From the NCBI GenBank assembly GCA_964405325.1, contig CAYONM010000227.1, forward strand, positions 1 through 5,981: DNA of 5,981 nt, given 5' to 3'. Below, piece after piece: positions 1 through 5,956 of this stretch. The stretch is from CAYONM01 sp964405325. GTDB taxonomy: Bacteria; Planctomycetota; UBA11346. The notes beneath the pieces are model-generated. The model saw nothing but the letters and a program-made list of their open reading frames with translations, was not told the DNA's origin and made no database searches. Made by a program: the position numbers and the translations under genes. Positions within the stretch are counted from its first letter, which is position 1. Each line of letters starts with the position of its first letter.

Positions 1-195
1 AGGGCGGCAAAAGATCAAGTGAGACGCTACCTTTATTTATTGACGGGCCCTTATGGAACAACAGGCCGATTTCCATCTGCCCAGTGGCGGTTGGGCTATT
101 CGACAGCTGCAGAGTCTGGCTGACAACGGTCACTGGCAAATGCGCAGGTTTCCAAGCCATGCAGCAATTCGAAGGCCCGAGCCGCGCCACCTTTT
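1..195. other. Region beyond the exporter gene; unrecognised open frame off the left edge
   Basis: No recognisable gene or terminator lies here. On the minus strand an ATG at 160-158 opens a frame that stays open to position 1 (53 codons, beginning MAWKPAHLPV). The frame is also open upstream to a TTG that overlaps the exporter stop codon. No convincing ribosome binding site precedes the ATG, third-position GC is lower than in the three real genes, and I do not recognise the product. A plus-strand frame is also open from position 3 to about 224, so open frames here carry little weight. The repeat at 26-53 lies inside both. It could be the start of a downstream gene in the exporter operon, or plain intergenic DNA. 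Confidence 0.3.
26..53 (-). repeat. 28-nt repeat, left copy (inverted relative to the right copy)
   Basis: Read on the minus strand, this stretch runs from TAAGGG to AAATAAAGGTAGC. It matches plus-strand 5929-5956 at 23 of 28 positions without gaps, including 13 identical bases in a row (26-38 here). It lies about 140 bp beyond the exporter stop codon, in the same sense as exporter transcription. Seen directly; its nature (dispersed intergenic repeat, element end or fragment of a coding repeat) is unknown. Confidence 0.6.
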
Positions 196-1962
196 TCAAG
201 CCTGCAGCCGCTTCAGCCGCGTAAATTCTCCGTCCTGGCTCATCAATTCCTGCTGCGTCCCCAATTCAATACAGCTGCCCTGTTTCATCACCACCACGCG
301 TCCAGCCTTGCGAATGGTGCTCAGGCGGTGGGCGACGATCAGGGTGGTGCGGCCTTCGATCAGGTTGTCGATGGCTTCCTGGACTTCCTTTTCCGAGATC
401 ACGTCCAGGGCCGAGGTGGCCTCATCCAATATGATGATGCGGGGATCGCGAACCAGGGCACGGGCGATGGCGACGCGTTGGCGTTGGCCGCCGGAGAGGG
501 TCATGCCGTTTTCGCCGATGATGGTCTCCAGGCCTTCGGACAATTCGGCAACCACTTTGCTCAGATTGGCAGCTTCGACGGCCTGCAGGAGCTGCGCTTC
601 TGGTACCTCTCGGCCGTAGGTGATGTTGTCGCGAATCGAGCCGGAAAAGAGAATGGTGTGCTGCGGTACCACGGCGATGAATTGCCGCCAGCTGCGCAGG
701 TCGATATGACTGGAATCGCAACCGTCCAAGAGGATGCGACCACTCTGTGGCCGCCAGAAACCAATGGCGAGATTCATCAGCGTGGTCTTGCCGCTGCCGG
801 ATTCGCCGACGAAGGCGACGCATTCACCAGATTGGATGTCCAGAGTGAACTGCTGCAGCGCCTGGCGGTCCTCGCTGTTGTCGTAACTGAAGGAGACATT
901 TTCGAAGTGGATGCCGCCAGCAACCTGTTCGGTTTTGGCTTTATCCTGGTTGTGCTCCAGGTCGGGACATTCCAGCACTTCGCCCAGACTGCGCAGACTC
1001 TCCATGCCACGTGAGAGGATGGGCAGGAAGCCCAGCAACTGCGACAAAGAACCCACCACCAGGGCGAACAGGCCTTGGTAGAGCACGATGTTTTCCGGTG
1101 GCATGCCGTGGTGGATCGCCAACCAGGAGCTGGCGCCGATAATCATGCCCATGGCGATGTACATGGTGCTGAAGGACGAGCAGGCGAAGAACTGGTTGGT
1201 CCGGTCAATGTCCATGCCAGCACGGTAGACCTTGCCCAAGTGCTCGGTGGTCCGCTTGATTTCTTCGTTTTCGGCACCGTGGGCGCGGGTGATGGGAATG
1301 GTGTCGATCATTTCCGAGACCCGGCTGCTCATGCTCTCCATGGTGGTACGGTAGGCGTGGTTGTGCAGGCGCATGCGTTTGCGGAAGCTGCTGATCAGCA
1401 CCGCGGCGATGGGTGCGCCGACGATGAAGAAGAAACCAACCATCGGCTTGGTGGTAAAGGCCAGGGTCACGCCCCAGAACACGTTGATACTGGCCGAGAT
1501 CACGCCGTGGAAGATCTGCATCGACAGCTGCACGATGTCGTCGACATCGCGTAGGACCTTGGACTGCAAGCGGCCGGATTCGGTCCGGGTGTGATAGGCG
1601 ATCGACAACTGTTGCAGGCGGCGCACCAGGCTGCCACGCAGGCGGTGCTCCATGTGCCGGATGCGGCGATGGGTCAGGATGACGAACCACAGATGGCCAG
1701 GGATATTGTAACTGACAGCGGCCAGGAAGCCGATGTTCCAGGCCCAGAAATACCAGTCGGGATACTGTCCGGGGTTGTTGGCGATAGCGACCATCTGCTG
1801 GACGTACACCGGCAGGATCAGCATCGAGGCATGCTTCAGCACGAAAATGATGCTGTAGCCCAGGTAGCGCAGTGGGGTCAGGCCCAGCATGCGGAACAGG
1901 GTGCGAATCGGATGGTGGCTGTCGTAGAGTTGTTCGAAGGAGTCGGGCTCGCGATGGGGCAT
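196..1962 (-). CDS. Half-size ABC exporter, permease fused to ATPase
   Basis: This 588-residue protein has the length and layout of a type IV (MsbA/LmrA-like) half exporter: one membrane domain followed by one ATPase domain, expected to work as a dimer in the inner membrane. Hydrophobic segments lie at about residues 32-60, 71-96, 148-170, 173-192, 257-282 and 291-316, giving six helices. The ATPase domain (about 350-588) is complete: Walker A GESGSGKT (386-393), Q-loop Gln434, signature LSGGQ (489-493), Walker B ending in Asp513 with catalytic Glu514, D-loop SALD (517-520) and switch His545. It should therefore be active. Substrate cannot be read from the sequence; lipid, drug, peptide and oligosaccharide exporters share this form. 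The start is supported by GGAGAG (complement of 1968-1973) five bases before the ATG. The gene diverges from an araC-type regulator, its likely controller. I see no clear terminator after it. Confidence 0.95.
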   Translation of the reverse strand: MPHREPDSFEQLYDSHHPIRTLFRMLGLTPLRYLGYSIIFVLKHASMLILPVYVQQMVAIANNPGQYPDWYFWAWNIGFLAAVSYNIPGHLWFVILTHRRIRHMEHRLRGSLVRRLQQLSIAYHTRTESGRLQSKVLRDVDDIVQLSMQIFHGVISASINVFWGVTLAFTTKPMVGFFFIVGAPIAAVLISSFRKRMRLHNHAYRTTMESMSSRVSEMIDTIPITRAHGAENEEIKRTTEHLGKVYRAGMDIDRTNQFFACSSFSTMYIAMGMIIGASSWLAIHHGMPPENIVLYQGLFALVVGSLSQLLGFLPILSRGMESLRSLGEVLECPDLEHNQDKAKTEQVAGGIHFENVSFSYDNSEDRQALQQFTLDIQSGECVAFVGESGSGKTTLMNLAIGFWRPQSGRILLDGCDSSHIDLRSWRQFIAVVPQHTILFSGSIRDNITYGREVPEAQLLQAVEAANLSKVVAELSEGLETIIGENGMTLSGGQRQRVAIARALVRDPRIIILDEATSALDVISEKEVQEAIDNLIEGRTTLIVAHRLSTIRKAGRVVVMKQGSCIELGTQQELMSQDGEFTRLKRLQA

Positions 1963-2048
1963 GATCGCTCTCCGGGCGGGGGACTGGTGCTGCGTTATAC
2001 AGCCTAGCTCAGTCAGGATCGCTTGAGAATGGCACCGATGGGAGCAGC
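1963..2048. promoter_or_regulatory. Divergent control region between exporter and regulator
   Basis: These 86 bp must hold the promoters of both divergent genes. On the minus strand TATAAC (complement of 1994-1999) is a plausible -10 element for the exporter, giving a leader of roughly 25 nt, but no good -35 element is visible. For the regulator, GGGAG (2040-2044) is a ribosome binding site four bases before the ATG. Candidate operator features are a direct repeat of GATCGCT (1963-1969 and 2017-2023, 54 bp apart) and an imperfect palindrome CCTAGCTCAGTCAGG (2003-2017, five of seven pairs match). Promoter and operator roles are inferred. Confidence 0.5.
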
Positions 2049-2933
2049 ATGTTGCAAATGGGAAGTTCTCAGTTGGTTCTGCAGCCGCCGATCCCGGTCT
2101 ACCGCTGGGGTCGCGAACGGATCTATGCGGTTGCCTGGTACATCGACCAGCAGCGACATTACGTTTCTGGCAGCTGTGTCGACAAGGTGAAGACGGTTTT
2201 AGACCTGGGCACCGAGGGTTATGTCCGCAACCATCTGGGTTGCAATTTGCTGCTGGCTGGTCGGGGTACCTATCGTGATTGGGAAGGGCATGATCATCCG
2301 CTGCGGTCGGGTACGCTGTTTCAGCGCTTGCCCCTGCGCGCCAATACGGTGTGGATCGACCCTGACCAGCCCTGGCGCGAATGTTACATCAGTGTCGCCT
2401 CGGCCACCTGGCGGTACCTGCGATCCCTGGGAGTGGGCTTGGAGCTGCCGGTGATTCCCTTGGCCGAACCCAGCGCCGTGGTGCGCCAGTTCCGGCGCTT
2501 GTTCCAGGTGCTGGATGGTAGTACCAGTTACGAAGCGCCGCGAGTGCTGCTGGCGGTGCAGGAGCTGTTTCTGGCCATCAGTGAGCAGCATCAGCGGCTG
2601 TCCAAGCGGCGACGGCACGATGCCGCCATCGAGCAGGCCTGTCGGCTGCTGGAGCGCGACCTTCGCCAGTCCTGCGATGCCCGTGACGTGGCCCAGACGG
2701 TGGGTCTTCCCTACGAGTCCTTTCGCAAGGCCTTCCGTCAGGCTATGGGCTGTTCGCCAACGGCCTTTCATCAGCGGCGGCGTATCGACCGCGCCTGCGT
2801 GCTGCTGGGAACCAGCCAGATGCAGATTGCCGAGGTCGCCAGCCGTCTGGGGTACAGTGACGCCTTCGCCTTCTCGGCCCGCTTTCGGCGGGTGATGGGC
2901 TGCAGTCCCAGCGCCTACCGGCAACGACAGTAG
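2049..2933 (+). CDS. AraC-family transcriptional regulator
   Basis: The 294-residue length fits a full AraC-type regulator: an N-terminal sensing domain followed by a C-terminal DNA-binding domain with two helix-turn-helix units. Residues about 60-115 look like the cupin-like ligand pocket, with the family pattern of a turn at GRGTYRDWEG (71-80), then PLRSGTLFQRLP (84-95). The first helix-turn-helix covers about 208-245 (DVAQTVGLPYESFRKAFR) and the second about 256-292 (IAEVASRLGYSDAFAFSARF). The halves end in near-identical segments, MGCSPTAFHQR (233-243) and MGCSPSAYRQR (283-293). The ATG at 2049 follows GGGAG closely; Met4 is an alternative start. Family knowledge says the N-terminal domain senses a small molecule, often a sugar, but the ligand is not readable. 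The divergent exporter is the most likely target, with autoregulation possible. The protein ends right after the second unit, as is normal. Confidence 0.94.
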   Translation: MLQMGSSQLVLQPPIPVYRWGRERIYAVAWYIDQQRHYVSGSCVDKVKTVLDLGTEGYVRNHLGCNLLLAGRGTYRDWEGHDHPLRSGTLFQRLPLRANTVWIDPDQPWRECYISVASATWRYLRSLGVGLELPVIPLAEPSAVVRQFRRLFQVLDGSTSYEAPRVLLAVQELFLAISEQHQRLSKRRRHDAAIEQACRLLERDLRQSCDARDVAQTVGLPYESFRKAFRQAMGCSPTAFHQRRRIDRACVLLGTSQMQIAEVASRLGYSDAFAFSARFRRVMGCSPSAYRQRQ

Positions 2934-2935
2934 GG

Positions 2936-2968
2936 CGCCTGCGGTCGTTGCGAGCGGGCGGGCAGGCG
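2936..2968 (+). other. Hairpin just after the araC-type stop codon
   Basis: CGCCTGC (2936-2942) pairs perfectly with GCAGGCG (2962-2968) around a 19-nt loop, starting two bases after the regulator stop codon. It may protect the 3' end of the message or help end transcription, but no T-run follows, so it is not a standard intrinsic terminator. Its 3' arm overlaps a second possible stem (2965-2970 with 2987-2992). Confidence 0.4.
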
Positions 2969-3015
2969 GCGGTGCAAAGCCCGGCAGCCGCCAGTAGCGG
3001 TGTTCGGCAAGCACA

Positions 3016-3040
3016 CCCCGAAACGGCAGCCGTTCCGGGG
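3016..3040 (+). other. Strong GC-rich hairpin in the glgP leader
   Basis: CCCCGAAACGG (3016-3026) pairs with CCGTTCCGGGG (3030-3040) with a single A-C mismatch and a 3-nt loop. It would be very stable in RNA. No T-run follows. It could be the end of the regulator transcript or part of a folded glgP leader. Confidence 0.5.
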
Positions 3041-3072
3041 GAGATCAACCGCTCTCGCCGGCGGGAAGACTC

Positions 3073-3127
3073 AATGGCACCGCGCTGGGGGCCAGGGACC
3101 TCAAGCCACCCCAGCGGTGTTGGCATT
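3073..3127 (+). other. Long bulged hairpin in the glgP leader
   Basis: CACCG-CG-CTGGGG (3078-3090) pairs with CCCCAGCGGTG (3109-3119): 11 pairs with a 2-nt bulge. Outside an internal loop, AATG (3073-3076) pairs with CATT (3124-3127). The 18-nt apical loop is 3091-3108. No T-run follows, so a structural or regulatory RNA role is more likely than termination. Confidence 0.5.
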
Positions 3128-3193
3128 CGACCCTTGCCCGAGCGTCGGTTTTGCATCAGGAATCTGTTGGTGCTGACTTGCGTGTTTGCCGGC

Positions 3194-3250
3194 CGGGTCG
3201 AAACTAGCGACCCGATTATCGGCTCATCGCGAACTGGGTCGTAGCGCTAC
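3194..3250 (+). promoter_or_regulatory. Hairpin with a competing partner, plus a palindrome, upstream of glgP
   Basis: CGGGTCG (3194-3200) pairs perfectly with CGACCCG (3208-3214) across a 7-nt loop. The 3' arm can instead pair with GGGTCG at 3236-3241, so two exclusive folds are possible. A perfect 10-bp palindrome, GTAGCGCTAC (3241-3250), follows directly and ends 12 bases before the ribosome binding site. These may be an RNA switch or a protein-binding operator; neither is proven. Confidence 0.4.
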
Positions 3251-3262
3251 CCCGTCCCCTGC

Positions 3263-3267
3263 AGGAG
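3263..3267 (+). promoter_or_regulatory. Ribosome binding site of glgP
   Basis: AGGAG lies seven bases before the ATG at 3275, near the ideal distance, which fixes the glgP start. The bases between it and the ATG (TCTCCCC, 3268-3274) are complementary to GGGGAGA at 3038-3044, so long-range masking of the site is conceivable. Confidence 0.8.
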
Positions 3268-3274
3268 TCTCCCC

Positions 3275-5749
3275 ATGACCGCTCCCTCTGCTGCCGCCAC
3301 CCCCGCTCTTGGCCTCGATGCCGGTTCCCTGCGTCACGATTACAAGCGGCACTTGTCGTACACCCTCGGTCGCGATCGCGAGACCAGCAACGCCTACCGC
3401 TATCTGGCCCTGGCCCTGGCGCTGCGTGATCGGCTGATGGAGCGCTGGAAAGCAACCCACGCCGCCTACTACAGCCAGGATTGCCGTCGCACCTATTATT
3501 TGTCGATGGAATACTTGATGGGTCGCACCATGCAGAATGCGGCCCTGAATCTGGGTATCGATGACAGCGTCGCCAAGGTCTTCCAGGATCTGGGCGTCGA
3601 GCTGGAAGACCTGTACGAGCAGGAGCCCGATGCCGCCCTCGGCAATGGCGGTCTGGGCCGCCTGGCCGCCTGTTTTATCGATAGCTGTGCCACCATGCGC
3701 CTACCGGTGATGGGCTACGGCCTACACTACGAGTATGGCATGTTCCGCCAGCGCATCGTCAACGGTCAGCAGGTGGAGGAGCCCGATCACTGGCTGGTAC
3801 ATGGCAATCCCTGGGAGCTGGAACGGCCGGAATACGCCCAGCGGGTGCAGTTCGGTGGTCGCACCGAGCAGTACACCGATCACACTGGCAATTGGCGGAT
3901 CCGCTGGGTGGGTACCGATGATGTGTTGGCGGTGCCCTACGACGTACCGGTCCCCGGTTATGAGAACGGCACCGTCAACACCCTGCGCCTGTGGCGTGCC
4001 ACCAGCACCCACGAATTCAACCTGGCCGAGTTCAACGCTGGCGATTACGCCCAGGCCATTGCCGCCAAGAACCAGGCGGAAAACATCTCCATGGTCCTCT
4101 ACCCCAACGACAAGAGCGAAAACGGCAAGGAATTGCGTTTGCGGCAGCAGTATTTCCTGGCCTCGGCCAGTCTGAAGGATGCGATTCGTCGTTGGCATCG
4201 CTACCACGAGGGGTTCGATGGCTTTGCCGATAAGAACTGCTTCCAGCTGAACGACACCCACCCCACCATCGCGGTGGCGGAGTTGATGCGGACCCTGATC
4301 GACAAATACGAATGCAATTGGGACACCGCCTGGGGTATTACCACGCAGACCATGGCCTACACCAACCACACCTTGCTGCCAGAAGCACTGGAGAAATGGC
4401 CGGTGGAACTGGTGCAGCGCTTGCTACCGCGGGTGATGGAGATCATCTACGAGATCAACGCCCGATTCATGCGCAAGGTGGCCAACAAATGGCCCATGGA
4501 TCGTGCTCGCCAGGCGCGCATGAGCATTATCGAGGACGGCCGCTACCCGCAGGTGCGCATGGCGCAGTTGGCGATTGTCAGCAGTTTCTCGGTCAACGGT
4601 GTGGCGCAGCTGCATTCCGATCTGCTGTGCGCCGGCCTGTTCAAGGATTTCTACGAGCTGTGGCCGCAAAAATTCAACAACAAGACCAACGGTATCACCC
4701 AGCGGCGTTGGGTTGCCGCCTGCAATCCCGAGCTGACCGAGTTGATCACCAGCCGTATCGGCGATGCTTGGATCAGCGATCTGCCCAAGCTGAAACAACT
4801 GGAGGAGCATCTGGACGATGCGGATTTCCGGCAGCAGTGGCAATCGGTCAAACAGCTGAAAAAACAGCACCTGGCCGAGCTCATCAAGGCCGAATGCGGC
4901 GTGACGGTCAATCCCGAAGCGATGTTCGACGTGCAGGTCAAACGCATCCACGAATACAAGCGGCAGCTGCTGAACGCCCTGCACCTGATCCATCTCTACG
5001 ATCGTATCAAATCCGGCTATGGCGAGGGCATGACGCCGCGGGTCAGCATCTTCGGTGGCAAGGCCGCGCCCGGATACGCCATGGCCAAGCAGACCATTAA
5101 ATTGATCAACAACATCGCCGAGGTCATCAATAATGACAGCGATGTTGGCGACCTGTTGAAGGTGGTGTTCATTCCAAACTACCGGGTCTCCTTGGCTGAG
5201 GTGATCATCCCCGGCACCGACTTGTCGGAGCAGATCTCCACTGCCGGCAAGGAGGCTTCTGGCACCGGCAACATGAAGTTCATGCTCAACGGTGCGCTGA
5301 CCATCGGTACCCTGGACGGGGCCAATATCGAGATTCGCGAGGAGGTGGGCGAGGACGATTTCTTCCTGTTCGGCCTGACCGCACCGGAAGTCGAGCGGCA
5401 GCGCAAACACTACGATCCACAGGTGATCATCGATGCCGACGAGGATCTGAAGCGGGTAATCCAACTGTTGGAGTGTGGTCACTTCAACCAGGTGGAGCCG
5501 GGTATTTTCGATGAGATCATCAATTCCCTGACCGCCTGGGGCGATTACTGGATGACCTGCGCCGATTTTCGTGCCTACCTGGATGCGCAAGCGAAGGCCG
5601 CCGCTGCCTACCAGGACCGCAAGTGGTGGCTGCGTGCGTCCATTCGCAACAGCGCCTGTGCCGGTAAATTCAGCTCCGATCGCACCATCTCCGAATACAA
5701 TCGCGAGATTTGGAAGCTGGAGCCGGTGGAAGCGTTCCCGGTTTCTTGA
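3275..5749 (+). CDS. glgP: Glycogen phosphorylase
   Basis: This enzyme uses phosphate to cut alpha-1,4-linked glucose from the ends of glycogen, releasing glucose-1-phosphate in the cytoplasm; it needs pyridoxal phosphate (PLP). The 824-residue length is typical (E. coli GlgP is about 815). Family blocks run in order: EPDAALGNGGLGRLAACF (117-134), QLNDTHPTIAVAEL (324-337), VKRIHEYKRQLLNALH (555-570), GGKAAPGYAMAKQ (594-606), and GTGNMKF (663-669) with the PLP-binding Lys668. The C-terminal block SACAGKFSSDRTISEYNREIW (793-813) is also intact. I see no truncation or lost catalytic residue. The start follows AGGAG at seven bases. A maltodextrin phosphorylase (MalP) is the main alternative, since the two share all core motifs. 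No other glycogen or maltose genes are in the window, and the gene appears to stand alone between a structured leader and its own terminator. Confidence 0.97.
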   Translation: MTAPSAAATPALGLDAGSLRHDYKRHLSYTLGRDRETSNAYRYLALALALRDRLMERWKATHAAYYSQDCRRTYYLSMEYLMGRTMQNAALNLGIDDSVAKVFQDLGVELEDLYEQEPDAALGNGGLGRLAACFIDSCATMRLPVMGYGLHYEYGMFRQRIVNGQQVEEPDHWLVHGNPWELERPEYAQRVQFGGRTEQYTDHTGNWRIRWVGTDDVLAVPYDVPVPGYENGTVNTLRLWRATSTHEFNLAEFNAGDYAQAIAAKNQAENISMVLYPNDKSENGKELRLRQQYFLASASLKDAIRRWHRYHEGFDGFADKNCFQLNDTHPTIAVAELMRTLIDKYECNWDTAWGITTQTMAYTNHTLLPEALEKWPVELVQRLLPRVMEIIYEINARFMRKVANKWPMDRARQARMSIIEDGRYPQVRMAQLAIVSSFSVNGVAQLHSDLLCAGLFKDFYELWPQKFNNKTNGITQRRWVAACNPELTELITSRIGDAWISDLPKLKQLEEHLDDADFRQQWQSVKQLKKQHLAELIKAECGVTVNPEAMFDVQVKRIHEYKRQLLNALHLIHLYDRIKSGYGEGMTPRVSIFGGKAAPGYAMAKQTIKLINNIAEVINNDSDVGDLLKVVFIPNYRVSLAEVIIPGTDLSEQISTAGKEASGTGNMKFMLNGALTIGTLDGANIEIREEVGEDDFFLFGLTAPEVERQRKHYDPQVIIDADEDLKRVIQLLECGHFNQVEPGIFDEIINSLTAWGDYWMTCADFRAYLDAQAKAAAAYQDRKWWLRASIRNSACAGKFSSDRTISEYNREIWKLEPVEAFPVS

Positions 5750-5778
5750 GTTCCACCGGACGGCCGTGAAGAAATAAC

Positions 5779-5835
5779 AAACCGGGCGCCGCCCGGAACC
5801 CACGGGTTCAATCGTATCGGTCGGCGCCCGGTTTT
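5779..5835 (+). terminator. Terminator after glgP with an internally folded loop
   Basis: AAACCGGGCGCCG (5779-5791) pairs perfectly with CGGCGCCCGGTTT (5822-5834), giving 13 pairs about 30 bases after the glgP stop, with a short T-run at 5832-5835. The 30-nt loop is longer than usual and holds its own hairpin (GAACCC/GGGTTC, 5796-5809). The left arm can also fold on itself (CCGGGC 5782-5787 with GCCCGG 5791-5796). The A-rich left flank could let it act on both strands. Confidence 0.75.
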
Positions 5836-5847
5836 CGGCTCTTACAT

Positions 5848-5865
5848 CGAGGGGCAAGCCCCTCG
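5848..5865. repeat. Short perfect inverted repeat
   Basis: CGAGGGGC and GCCCCTCG face each other across two bases (AA), forming a tight, stable hairpin 13 bp after the glgP terminator. No T-run follows. It may be part of a larger intergenic element together with the hairpin at 5872-5928. Confidence 0.55.
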
Positions 5866-5871
5866 GACCCC

Positions 5872-5928
5872 GAAGCTGAGCCCGCAAAAACAACTTTTTC
5901 TGCTCGAAGTTATTGCGAGCTCAGCTTC
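5872..5928. repeat. Long inverted repeat, folded element next to the right 28-nt repeat
   Basis: GAAGCTGAGC (5872-5881) pairs perfectly with GCTCAGCTTC (5919-5928). Outside it ACCC (5867-5870) can pair with GGGT (5932-5935). Inside, GCAA (5884-5887) can pair with TTGC (5913-5916), and AACTT (5892-5896) with AAGTT (5907-5911). The result is a long, interrupted stem with a small apical loop. It abuts the 28-nt repeat directly. Candidate roles are a structured RNA, a mobile-element end or a REP-like sequence. Confidence 0.55.
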
Positions 5929-5956
5929 TAAGGGTGCGGAAAGAAATAAAGGTAGC
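5929..5956 (+). repeat. 28-nt repeat, right copy
   Basis: It matches the minus strand of 26-53 at 23 of 28 positions without gaps, with AAATAAAGGTAGC (5944-5956) identical. It starts right after the long hairpin and reads away from glgP in the sense of glgP transcription. Similarity may continue more weakly toward the window edge (a TTTTG-N-CG match in both flanks). Confidence 0.6.

Larger units (their letters stand above)
2934..3274 (+). other. 341-bp non-coding, hairpin-rich leader region of glgP
   Basis: No gene fits this gap; the one short frame here starts with TTG and has no family resemblance. It is unusually rich in inverted repeats: 2936-2942 with 2962-2968, 2965-2970 with 2987-2992, 2988-2991 with 2997-3000, 3016-3026 with 3030-3040, 3073-3090 with 3109-3127, and 3194-3200 with 3208-3214. 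The first three overlap and cannot all form together. An imperfect direct repeat links 2986-3019 and 3104-3133, sharing AGCGGTGTT then GGCA. The region must hold the glgP promoter, but I find no convincing -35/-10 pair. It matches no riboswitch family I can name. Confidence 0.6.

Noticed and set aside
328..1554. Plus-strand open frames of 228 and 159 codons across the exporter gene
   Set aside because: They mirror the exporter reading frame, have no domain pattern and carry no convincing ribosome binding sites.
2960..3012. Possible cyclic-di-GMP (GEMM) riboswitch, from GCAAAGCC followed by GTAGCGGTGTT
   Set aside because: Two short blocks resemble the motif, but the 5' GGCAAACC part with its tetraloop hairpin is missing and the pairing does not match the known fold.
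2199..3014. 271-codon minus-strand open frame over the AraC-type gene
   Set aside because: It is antisense to a clear regulator gene and has no family resemblance, so I treat it as a composition shadow.
3121..3182. Possible sigma-54 promoters (TGGCA...TTGC at 3121-3137 and TTGGTG...TTGC at 3167-3181)
   Set aside because: The GG-to-GC spacing is 12 and 9 bases, where the family requires 10.
2948..3244. 98-codon plus-strand frame in the gap before glgP
   Set aside because: It has a TTG start, no ribosome binding site, an arginine- and glycine-rich translation typical of non-coding GC-rich DNA, and it runs through several strong hairpins.
4424..5893. Long (489-codon) minus-strand open frame across the 3' half of glgP
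   Set aside because: It lies antisense to a gene with every phosphorylase motif, and its translation is low-complexity with no recognisable domain. GC-rich codon use commonly leaves the opposite strand open.
5872..5928. Integron attC site, because of the folded inverted repeat with AAC and GTT elements
   Set aside because: The right-hand element lacks the GTTRRRY consensus and there is no gene-cassette layout.
26..5956. The block as a composite transposon with the 28-nt repeats as terminal repeats
   Set aside because: There is no transposase or recombinase inside, the repeats are imperfect, target duplications cannot be judged at the window edges, and the cargo includes an ordinary core-type glgP.
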